Of a stretch of DNA of 5,768 bases, positions 1-5,768 are shown one piece after another. Source of the stretch: Candidatus Onthomorpha intestinigallinarum. Lineage in GTDB: Bacteria > Bacteroidota > Bacteroidia > Bacteroidales > P3. How positions within the stretch are numbered: the first letter of the stretch is position 1; each line of letters begins with the position of its first letter. The position numbers and the translations under genes were made by a program. The notes under the pieces were generated by a model. The model had not been told where the DNA came from. It did no database searches and worked only from the letters and a program-made list of their open reading frames with translations. The stretch spans positions 1 through 5,768 of the forward strand of contig DXGG01000208.1 of assembly GCA_019114015.1 (NCBI GenBank), written 5' to 3'.

Positions 1-1337
1 TAATGCAATACTTCCCTTATATCAGAAGCGATAAGATCCATGGACATTCCTTCGTCAAAACTTTCCTCCGCCACAAGCAATGCAGCCAAAGCTCTCCTCA
101 TTGCGTCATAATGTCTGGCATTTGTAACCATAATCTTACCTCTGACATCATCTTGGTCACTTAACATCACTATTCTGTTAACAACTTCATTGATGCCCAA
201 TTTTTGTTTGGCCGATACCTGCATTGCTCCCATTGCATCCCATCTTTTCTTCTGCACACGAGTACTTCTCACCATATCTATCTTATTGCCGACAATCAAT
301 ATCTTCTTTCCCTCCAAAGGAACCTGCGTATCAAGCAACACCAATTCGGACTGAACCTCCTCGGAAGAAGTCTGAGTCAAATCCACAACATAAATGATTA
401 TCCTCGCTCTTTCTACCGCCTGATAAGACCTCTTTATTCCCTCACTCTCCAACCTGTCAACCGCATGACGTATTCCGGCAGTATCTATAAACCTGTACTC
501 CACTCCATTCAATTGTATCACTTCTTCAACCGTGTCTCTGGTTGTACCAGATATGGACGAAACTATTGAACGCTCCTCATTAAGTATTGCATTCAGAAGA
601 GTTGACTTACCCGAATTGGGCTTACCTATAATTGCAATGGGAATACCATTTTTGAATGCATTGCCCGTTGCAAAAGAATCAATCAATCGGGTAAGCATCA
701 TTCTTATGGAAGTCATTGCATGCTTCAAATCACTCCTTTTTGCAAACTCGACATTCTCCTCTGAAAAATCCAACTCCAACTCCAATAAACTTAAAAGATT
801 CACAAGTCTGTTTCTCAAATCCGACAAAACATTCCTATAACCTCCCCTCAATTGCTTTATGGCCAAATCATGAGCTATTGCCGTCCTGGCATGTATCAGA
901 TCTGCTACGGCTTCAGCCTGCGAAAGATCCATCTTGCCATTTAAAAATGCACGTAGAGAAAACTCTCCGTTAGCAGCAACCCTTACTCCTTTGTTTATCA
1001 AAGATATTATTATCTGCTGTTGAACATACACAGAACCATGATGCGATATCTCAACTACATTTTCTCCCGTATAAGAATTAGGAGCCAAAAACACCGAACA
1101 AATAACCTCATCTATGATATTCTTATTGGAATCCAACAACAAGCCATGTTTCATTGTACCTGCTTTGGCATTACGCAATATCCCCGTCTTGATTTCTTTT
1201 GTTACAAACATTTCATCCACTATGGTCACCGCATCACTTCCCGACACTCTGACCATACCTATTGCAGACTCACCGTGAGGAGTAGCCGGTGCACAAATGG
1301 TATCCTTTCTCTTGTCTCTAACATTTAATTCTTCCAT
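1..1337 (-). CDS. mnmE: tRNA uridine-5-carboxymethylaminomethyl(34) synthesis GTPase MnmE (3' end cut off)
   Basis: MnmE (TrmE) works with MnmG to build the (carboxymethyl)aminomethyl group on wobble uridine 34 of certain tRNAs, using GTP and a folate one-carbon donor, in the cytoplasm. I translated 445 full codons from the ATG at 1337; the frame then runs off the window at base 1. The N-terminal folate-binding and dimerisation domain covers about residues 1-125 (DTICAPATPHGESAIG near 12-27). A helical domain follows, then a G domain at about 230-395: P-loop GKPNSGKS 238-245, switch GTTRD 264-268, DTAG 285-288, NKID 351-354, SAK 375-377. Glu297 lies 12 residues after the Asp of DTAG, the spacing of catalytic Glu282 in E. 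coli MnmE. The last readable residues, IREVLHY, match the start of the final helix. About 25-30 residues, including the family's C-terminal FCIGK motif with its catalytic cysteine, lie outside the window. The start is four bases after the uvrB stop, so it is probably co-transcribed. No Shine-Dalgarno is visible. Confidence 0.96.
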   Translation of the reverse strand, partial: MEELNVRDKRKDTICAPATPHGESAIGMVRVSGSDAVTIVDEMFVTKEIKTGILRNAKAGTMKHGLLLDSNKNIIDEVICSVFLAPNSYTGENVVEISHHGSVYVQQQIIISLINKGVRVAANGEFSLRAFLNGKMDLSQAEAVADLIHARTAIAHDLAIKQLRGGYRNVLSDLRNRLVNLLSLLELELDFSEENVEFAKRSDLKHAMTSIRMMLTRLIDSFATGNAFKNGIPIAIIGKPNSGKSTLLNAILNEERSIVSSISGTTRDTVEEVIQLNGVEYRFIDTAGIRHAVDRLESEGIKRSYQAVERARIIIYVVDLTQTSSEEVQSELVLLDTQVPLEGKKILIVGNKIDMVRSTRVQKKRWDAMGAMQVSAKQKLGINEVVNRIVMLSDQDDVRGKIMVTNARHYDAMRRALAALLVAEESFDEGMSMDLIASDIREVLH

Positions 1338-1341
1338 ATCT

Positions 1342-3342
1342 CTAATTCTTTTTATTGTTATTATTTATTTTCATTATCTCATCCCTATACTTTGCTGCCT
1401 CAACAAAATTCAATTCCTCCACAGCTTTCCGCATCAAAACCTCAAGCAAATGTACGTCTTTCGTATTCAATGCTTCTTGTTTGAATCTATTTTCCACACT
1501 AATATTACCGGTAAATTCTTCATCTTTCAATCTTGACATAGTCATTCCCGTCGATAAAGAGCGTTTGACCTGTTTAGGGCTTAAATGATGTCTCTCATTA
1601 TATTCCATTTGTTTTTTACGATTACGGGCATTCTCATCCATAGCCCTTTGCATGCTTGCTGTTATTACATCGGCATACAATATTGCTTTACTGTGCGTAT
1701 TACGGGCTGCCCTTCCTATGGTTTGAATAAGAGCTTTGTCACTACGCAAAAAGCCTTCCTTGTCTGCATCCAATATGGCAACAAGACTTACTTCCGGCAA
1801 GTCCAAACCCTCCCTCAACAAGTTAACCCCTATCAACACATCAAACACTCCTACACGCAATTCCTGCATTATCTCAACACGTTCCAATGTCTCTACATCA
1901 GAATGGATATACTTATTGCGAACACCCAATCTTGTCAAATAGCCGCTTAAAGATTCAGCCATTCTTTTCGTCAAGGTGGTAACCAACACTCTTTCTTGCT
2001 TATCTACGACCTTGCTTATTTCCTCGAGCAAGTCATCCACCTGATTCCTGGCCGGATGTACCTCTATGACGGGATCCAACAAGGCTGTAGGCCTTATTAT
2101 CTGTTCAACTATCACTCCAGAAGACTCCTGAATCTCAAAATCCGCAGGAGTTGCGGATATATATATTGTTTGATTTTGCAAACTCTGAAACTCATCGAAT
2201 TTCAACGGTCTGTTATCGAATGCCGCCGGTAGTCTGAAACCATACTCAACCAATGAGGCCTTTCTCGAATGATCTCCTCCATACATGGCCCTTATCTGAG
2301 GAACGGTAACGTGACTCTCGTCTATCACCAGTAAATAATCATCTGGAAAATAATCTATCAAACAAAACGGCCTCGAACCGGGTTTCCTCCCGTCAAAATA
2401 TCTCGAATAATTCTCTATTCCACTGCAATAGCCAAGTTCCTGCAACATCTCCAAATCATTATTCACCCTCTCCTCCAATCGTCTCGCCTCCAATTCACGC
2501 CCCTCATCTCTAAAAAACTCACAACGTTCAAACATATCCAACTGTATCTGTTTCAACGCTTGAGGAAGAGTATTCTTGTTGGTCAAAAAATTCCCAGCAG
2601 GATATATTACGGCATAATCCTGTTTGTCAATCCTTTTGCCGCTTACCGGTTCTATAGTTTCTATCGATTCTATTTCATCATCAAAAAATATAATTCTGTA
2701 AGCATAATCCAGATAAGGAGGATAAATATCTATAACATCTCCCTTTATCCTGAACTTGGCCGGACCGAACTCTATCTCATTACGCGAATACAGACTGTCA
2801 ACCAAATCCAAAAGAAATTTGTTTCTTTCCAGTTTCTGACCTATGTTCAAATAGATGGTTCCATTGGCAAAATCTTCAGGATTGCCTATACCGTAAATAC
2901 ATGAAACAGAACTGACAACTATCACATCTCTCCGACCTGAAAGCAAGGCAGAAGCTGAAGCCAATCTCAGCTTTTCCAACTCTCCGTTTATAGACAAATC
3001 TTTCTCTATGTAAGAATCCGTTGATGCTATGTACGCTTCAGGTTGATAATAGTCGTAATATGAGACAAAATATTCAACGGCATTATCCGGAAAAAAATTC
3101 TTAAACTCACTATACAATTGGGCTGCAAGCGTTTTGTTATGACTCATCACCAAGGTTGGCTTGTTTACCTGTTGTATCACGTTGGCTATGGTAAAAGTTT
3201 TGCCCGACCCTGTAACGCCCTGCAAAACCTGAGATGCAACGCCCTGCTTTATTCCTCTGACCAATTGTTCTATTGCCTGAGGCTGATCACCTGTAGGTGA
3301 GAAATCCGATTTCAATTTAAATTCCATACTCTCACAAAACAT
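1342..3342 (-). CDS. uvrB: UvrABC excinuclease subunit B
   Basis: UvrB is the damage-verifying helicase-like subunit of nucleotide excision repair. UvrA loads it on damaged DNA and it then recruits UvrC for incision. The 666 residues match the usual full length (about 670). Visible in order: TGDQPQAI (17-24); Walker A GVTGSGKT (42-49); the beta-hairpin region with its aromatic cluster YYDYYQPEAY (95-104); the DESH Walker B/motif II (341-344); YISATP (394-399); GVNLLREGLDLPE (505-517); the arginine-finger motif QTIGRAARN (540-548); and a C-terminal UVR domain (about 632-659), the UvrC-contact region. It ends in a low-complexity NNNNKKN tail. The ATG at 3342 overlaps the dusB stop as TGATG, which suggests translational coupling. 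An in-frame ATG at 3327 gives MEFKLKSDFSPTGDQP, closer to the usual family N-terminus. Either start is possible; the difference is five residues. I see no SOS-box-like site. Confidence 0.98.
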   Translation of the reverse strand: MFCESMEFKLKSDFSPTGDQPQAIEQLVRGIKQGVASQVLQGVTGSGKTFTIANVIQQVNKPTLVMSHNKTLAAQLYSEFKNFFPDNAVEYFVSYYDYYQPEAYIASTDSYIEKDLSINGELEKLRLASASALLSGRRDVIVVSSVSCIYGIGNPEDFANGTIYLNIGQKLERNKFLLDLVDSLYSRNEIEFGPAKFRIKGDVIDIYPPYLDYAYRIIFFDDEIESIETIEPVSGKRIDKQDYAVIYPAGNFLTNKNTLPQALKQIQLDMFERCEFFRDEGRELEARRLEERVNNDLEMLQELGYCSGIENYSRYFDGRKPGSRPFCLIDYFPDDYLLVIDESHVTVPQIRAMYGGDHSRKASLVEYGFRLPAAFDNRPLKFDEFQSLQNQTIYISATPADFEIQESSGVIVEQIIRPTALLDPVIEVHPARNQVDDLLEEISKVVDKQERVLVTTLTKRMAESLSGYLTRLGVRNKYIHSDVETLERVEIMQELRVGVFDVLIGVNLLREGLDLPEVSLVAILDADKEGFLRSDKALIQTIGRAARNTHSKAILYADVITASMQRAMDENARNRKKQMEYNERHHLSPKQVKRSLSTGMTMSRLKDEEFTGNISVENRFKQEALNTKDVHLLEVLMRKAVEELNFVEAAKYRDEIMKINNNNKKN

Positions 3343-3344
3343 CA
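3340..3344 (-). other. TGATG stop/start overlap of dusB and uvrB
   Basis: On the minus strand the dusB stop TGA (3344-3342) shares its last base with the upstream uvrB ATG (3342-3340). Such overlaps commonly allow a terminating ribosome to restart on the next gene, so the two proteins are probably made from one message. The competing uvrB ATG at 3327 is only 15 bases further on and could also be reached by re-initiation. Confidence 0.7.
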
Positions 3345-4313
3345 GTCCTCAAAATAATGTTCTTCTATATCCGACAAGATTTCTTCCACTTGTTCATAAC
3401 TGTCGGCAGTAACCAACCTAATGCGATAAGGTTTGAAATTACCCAATCCGAAAAAATATCCTCCGTAAAACTTCCGCATTTCAAGCAAAGCATATCGGTC
3501 TCCTCTATACGATTTAAGACCTGCGATGTGTTCCCTGCATACAGCAACCCTTTCCCTTATTGTTGCATCAGTCTTTTCCTCTCCCCTAAGCAACTGTTTG
3601 CATTGCCTGAAAATAAAAGGATTGCCCATAGCAGCTCGACCTATAAGTATACCATCCACATTATAACGTTTCTTATACTCCACCAATTTTTCCGCAGAAT
3701 CAATATCACCGTTTCCGAACACCATTATCTTCATCCGTGGATTGTCCTTCACCTCCTTTATCAAAGTCCAATCCGCCTTTCCCTTATACATCTGACTGCG
3801 TGTACGGCCATGTATGCTTATGGCCTCTATCCCAACATCCTGCAACCTTTCGGCAACATCAACAATGGGCTTATCTTCATCACTATATCCCAAACGGGTC
3901 TTGACCGTCACAGGCAAAGAAACGGTATCAACAACGGACTTTGTCAACGCCACCATTTTAGGTATGTCGTTCAATATACCGCTACCGCATCCCTTACCGG
4001 CAATCTTCCGCACAGGACAACCCCAATTGATGTCTATGAAATCGCAACCGGTACCGGCAGCATACTCCGCTGCTTCTCTGAGAGAACTCTCGGTATTACC
4101 AAATATCTGTATGCCTATAGGATGTTCCTCCTCTCCAAAACACATCTTACGACAAGAAGAGTCTATTTTGCGGACCAATGCCTCCGAAGATATGAACTCG
4201 CTAATCAGCACATCAGCCCCATACCTCTTGCAAATCTTCCTGAAAGGTGGATTGGTCACCGCCTCCATAGGCGAAAGTACAACGGAAAAGCTTGGTAAAA
4301 TATCCCTCAACAC
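3342..4313 (-). CDS. dusB: tRNA-dihydrouridine synthase (DusB type)
   Basis: This is an FMN-dependent enzyme that reduces specific uridines in tRNA to dihydrouridine using NAD(P)H. It has a TIM-barrel followed by a helical tRNA-binding domain and acts in the cytoplasm. With the GTG at 4313 as start it has 323 residues, normal for the family. Motifs in that numbering: SPMEAVT (14-20, FMN-binding first strand), INWGCP with catalytic Cys99, VKTRLG with Lys138, HGRTR (168-172), GNGDI (200-204), and the phosphate-binding IGRAAMGNP (224-232). The frame stays open to an ATG at 4352, which would add 13 hydrophobic residues (MLYFCTYKIYFFV) not expected in a Dus enzyme. That ATG lies inside the promoter, upstream of the -7 box. 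The GTG at 4313 (or the TTG at 4310) places SPM at residues 14-16, close to where E. coli DusB has APM. No Shine-Dalgarno is seen. The subfamily (DusB rather than another bacterial Dus) is inferred from overall motif style. The start codon is less certain than the gene. Confidence 0.93.
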   Translation of the reverse strand: MLRDILPSFSVVLSPMEAVTNPPFRKICKRYGADVLISEFISSEALVRKIDSSCRKMCFGEEEHPIGIQIFGNTESSLREAAEYAAGTGCDFIDINWGCPVRKIAGKGCGSGILNDIPKMVALTKSVVDTVSLPVTVKTRLGYSDEDKPIVDVAERLQDVGIEAISIHGRTRSQMYKGKADWTLIKEVKDNPRMKIMVFGNGDIDSAEKLVEYKKRYNVDGILIGRAAMGNPFIFRQCKQLLRGEEKTDATIRERVAVCREHIAGLKSYRGDRYALLEMRKFYGGYFFGLGNFKPYRIRLVTADSYEQVEEILSDIEEHYFED

Positions 4314-4338
4314 GACAAAAAAGTATATCTTATACGTG

Positions 4339-4369
4339 CAAAAGTATAACATTTAACCCTTTCCGCAAA
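4339..4369 (-). promoter_or_regulatory. Bacteroidota sigma-ABfr promoter for dusB-uvrB-mnmE
   Basis: Read on the minus strand there is TTTG (4369-4366), a 19-bp spacer, then TACTTTTG (4346-4339). This matches the Bacteroidota primary-sigma consensus TTTG / TAnnTTTG in both boxes and in spacing. Transcription should begin a few bases after the -7 box, at about 4330-4335. That gives a leader of only about 17-22 nt to the GTG at 4313. It is the only full match I found in a visual search for the minus-strand -7 box, and it sits in the only sizeable intergenic gap, so it probably drives dusB, uvrB and mnmE. Confidence 0.8.
4345..4358. repeat. 14-nt direct repeat, copy 1 (inside the dusB promoter)
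   Basis: TATAACATTTAACC on the plus strand. It covers most of the spacer and the first two bases of the -7 box of the dusB promoter. An identical copy lies 70 bases away at 4415-4428. It could be a protein-binding site or a remnant of a promoter duplication; the sequence does not decide. Confidence 0.6.
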
Positions 4370-4414
4370 ACGAAAATCAAGAGAATTAAGGGAAATAAGT
4401 TTTATTTAAACCAA

Positions 4415-4428
4415 TATAACATTTAACC
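4415..4428. repeat. 14-nt direct repeat, copy 2 (just after the rlmB stop)
   Basis: Identical to the TATAACATTTAACC copy at 4345-4358, beginning two bases past the rlmB stop codon. Unlike copy 1, it is not followed on the minus strand by a TAnnTTTG box (it reads on as TTGGTTTAAA), so it does not look like a second working promoter. Confidence 0.6.
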
Positions 4429-4429
4429 T

Positions 4430-5176
4430 TTACATCCTTTGTCTTACCACCTCATACAAGGCTATTCCTGCGGCAACCGACACATTCAGACTCTCGATAT
4501 TTCCCTTCATAGGAATGTATACAAGGTCGTCTGCTATCCTCAACAATTGAGGATTTATGCCTTTGTCTTCACTGCCCATTATCAACATAAGAGGATGTAC
4601 GGCATCCATTTTTGTGTATAATGTTTTTTGAGCCTTCTCAGTCACCGCATATACCCTTAGTCCCAACGTCTGTACCAAACGGACAACAGTCTTGGCATTA
4701 TCCGTGCGGCATACCGGCAAGCGGAGCAGCGCTCCGGCCGAAGTCTTTATCGCATCTTGATTTACAGGAGCAGTAGATTGTTGCGGCAAAATCAAAGCAT
4801 GAACGCCTGCACATTCAGCACTGCGGGCAATCGCACCCAAATTCCTTACATCCGTAACTCCGTCCAACATCAACAAAAAAGGGTTCTCCCCCTTTTCGAC
4901 CACCTCGTCCAATACTTGTTCCAAATCATGATACTCTATCAACGGCAATTGTGCCACAACGCCCTGATGATTCTGTCTATGCGTCAGACGGTCCAACTTC
5001 TCAACAGGAACATATTGCTGATTTATCTTGATACCCGAACGGGCTATCTCTTCCTTCAATTCGTTAAACAGTCTGCCTTGAAGATTGGTCTGAAAAAAAA
5101 TCCTGTCAATCCGTTTTCCAGACCTTACAGCCTCTATGACAGGTCTCAATCCGTATATTATCTGATTGTCTTGCAT
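4430..5176 (-). CDS. rlmB: 23S rRNA (guanosine-2'-O-)-methyltransferase, SpoU/TrmH family (RlmB)
   Basis: SpoU-family enzymes with a deep-trefoil-knot (SPOUT) fold transfer a methyl group from S-adenosylmethionine to a ribose 2'-hydroxyl; RlmB modifies G2251 (E. coli numbering) in the peptidyl-transferase P loop of 23S rRNA. The 248-residue protein has the expected two parts. An N-terminal L30e-like RNA-binding domain covers about 5-78 (IYGLRPVIEAV at 7-17). The SPOUT domain covers about 98-248, with motif 1 DGVTDVRNLGAIARSAECAG (105-124; Asn112 and Arg118 are the conserved positions), motif 2 IMGSEDKGI (199-207), and motif 3 IPMKGNIESLNVSVAAGIAL (221-240) forming the knot and cofactor site. 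Length is normal for RlmB and nothing essential is missing. The ATG lies three bases after the lolD stop, so the two are probably one transcript. A tRNA Gm18 methylase (TrmH) is the main alternative, but the N-terminal domain favours RlmB. Confidence 0.93.
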   Translation of the reverse strand: MQDNQIIYGLRPVIEAVRSGKRIDRIFFQTNLQGRLFNELKEEIARSGIKINQQYVPVEKLDRLTHRQNHQGVVAQLPLIEYHDLEQVLDEVVEKGENPFLLMLDGVTDVRNLGAIARSAECAGVHALILPQQSTAPVNQDAIKTSAGALLRLPVCRTDNAKTVVRLVQTLGLRVYAVTEKAQKTLYTKMDAVHPLMLIMGSEDKGINPQLLRIADDLVYIPMKGNIESLNVSVAAGIALYEVVRQRM

Positions 5177-5179
5177 ATA

Positions 5180-5768
5180 CTAACCGATTATCTTTCCATC
5201 CTGCATAAACAGGCTTCTATCCGACATCTTGGAAAATTCCTGATTATGCGTCACTATTAAAAATGTCTGTTTATAAACATCGCGTAAGAAAAAAAACAAC
5301 TCATGCAACTGCCTTGCACTATTAGAGTCCAAGTTGCCGGAAGGTTCGTCGGCCAAAACAATCGAAGGTCTGTTTATCAAAGCCCTTGCAACCGCAACCC
5401 TTTGCTGTTCGCCTCCGGACAATTCACTTGGCTTATGTCCTGCTCTATCCACAATCTGCAATTTTTCGAGCAATTCCTCGGCTTTATCCTTTGCAACGTT
5501 TTTTTTCTCCCCTGCAATCAAAGAAGGCAGCATGACATTCTCCAATGCAGTAAACTCCGCAAGCAGATAATGAAACTGATACACAAATCCTATCTCCCTG
5601 TTTCTGAATGCGGACAACTGCTTATCGTTCAACCTGCAAACATCCTGTCCATTTATAACAACCTTGCCGGAGTCAGCCTTGTCCAATGTGCCCAATATCT
5701 GCAAAAGAGTAGTCTTACCTGCCCCCGATGCTCCTACAAGAGTGACGATTTCCATAGGTGATATACAG
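5180..5768 (-). CDS. lolD: Lipoprotein-releasing ABC transporter ATP-binding protein LolD (5' end cut off)
   Basis: LolD is the cytoplasmic ATPase of the LolCDE (or LolDF) complex, which extracts lipoproteins from the inner membrane for delivery to the outer membrane. The frame is open to the window edge (last full codon 5767-5765). The 195 visible residues start just before Walker A, so about 20-25 residues of the usual N-terminus are missing. The in-frame ATG at 5755 is very likely internal, because the first beta-strands that precede Walker A lie upstream of it. Numbering from that Met: Walker A GASGAGKT (8-15), Q-loop Gln60 followed by FHYLLAEFTALENVMLP, signature LSGGEQQRV (112-120), Walker B IVLADEPSGNLD (132-143), and H-loop His170 in VTHN. 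The QFHxLLxEFTALENV stretch is typical of LolD and separates it from FtsE and MacB. The membrane partner genes are not in the window. The stop is three bases before rlmB. Confidence 0.92.
   Translation of the reverse strand, partial: CISPMEIVTLVGASGAGKTTLLQILGTLDKADSGKVVINGQDVCRLNDKQLSAFRNREIGFVYQFHYLLAEFTALENVMLPSLIAGEKKNVAKDKAEELLEKLQIVDRAGHKPSELSGGEQQRVAVARALINRPSIVLADEPSGNLDSNSARQLHELFFFLRDVYKQTFLIVTHNQEFSKMSDRSLFMQDGKIIG

Noticed and set aside
204..1328. Several plus-strand frames of 79-121 codons over the mnmE region.
   Set aside because: The minus strand encodes a continuous MnmE with all GTPase motifs through this region. The plus-strand frames are shadows with no protein-like features.
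1383..1397. Plus-strand ATACTTTGC resembling a Bacteroidota -7 box.
   Set aside because: Spacing within the box is one base short of TAnnTTTG, it lies inside the uvrB coding region, and it points into no plus-strand gene.
3357..4298. A 313-codon open frame on the plus strand, antisense to dusB.
   Set aside because: Its codons are exact reverse complements of dusB codons, so it stays open only because dusB avoids TTA, CTA and TCA there. Its translation shows no recognisable domain, while the opposite strand encodes a clear Dus enzyme.
4356..4392. CCCTT...AAGGG inverted pair around the -33 box of the dusB promoter.
   Set aside because: Only a five-base stem with a loop of over 20 bases; expected by chance and not supported as an operator.
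4393..4407. Possible terminator hairpin after rlmB (AAATAA, loop GTT, TTATTT).
   Set aside because: The stem is six A-T pairs with a three-base loop and no GC content, too weak to call a rho-independent terminator. No better hairpin was seen in the gap.
4757..5260. A 167-codon plus-strand frame running across rlmB and the end of lolD.
   Set aside because: It is in the mirrored codon register of rlmB and crosses two convincing minus-strand genes. No motif is visible in its translation.
1..5768. Search for an undescribed system: mobile elements, CRISPR-like repeats, toxin or defence genes, tRNA or rRNA genes.
   Set aside because: Every sizeable stretch is accounted for by five conserved housekeeping genes and one 116-bp intergenic gap. 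No repeats beyond the 14-mer pair and no accessory genes were seen.

Overview
The window is a compact stretch of housekeeping genes, all read from the minus strand. It most likely comes from a member of the Bacteroidota, probably order Bacteroidales. This rests on a textbook Bacteroidota sigma-ABfr promoter (TTTG, 19 bp, TAnnTTTG) before dusB, on the absence of clear Shine-Dalgarno sequences, and on the style of the LolD, RlmB and DusB proteins. The species cannot be named from the sequence alone.

In transcription order (right to left) the layout is as follows. lolD (5180-5768, 5' end cut off by the window edge) encodes the ATPase of the lipoprotein-releasing ABC transporter. Three bases later comes rlmB (4430-5176), a SpoU/TrmH-family rRNA 2'-O-methyltransferase. 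A 116-bp gap (4314-4429) holds the promoter and a 14-nt direct repeat. Then comes dusB (3342 to about 4313), a tRNA-dihydrouridine synthase. uvrB (3342-1342), excision-repair subunit B, overlaps the dusB stop by one base in a TGATG junction. Last is mnmE (1337-1, 3' end cut off by the window edge), a tRNA-modification GTPase, starting four bases after the uvrB stop.

The window therefore seems to hold two transcription units: the tail of one (lolD-rlmB) and the start of another (dusB-uvrB-mnmE). The second unit mixes two tRNA-modifying enzymes with a DNA-repair protein. No rho-independent terminator is visible between the units, so read-through is possible.

I see no mobile element, CRISPR array, RNA gene or defence system, and no sign of horizontal transfer. 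The most useful observation is that the dusB promoter overlaps the upstream-most ATG of the dusB reading frame. That ATG cannot be the start on a transcript from this promoter, and a GTG about 39 bases downstream fits better.
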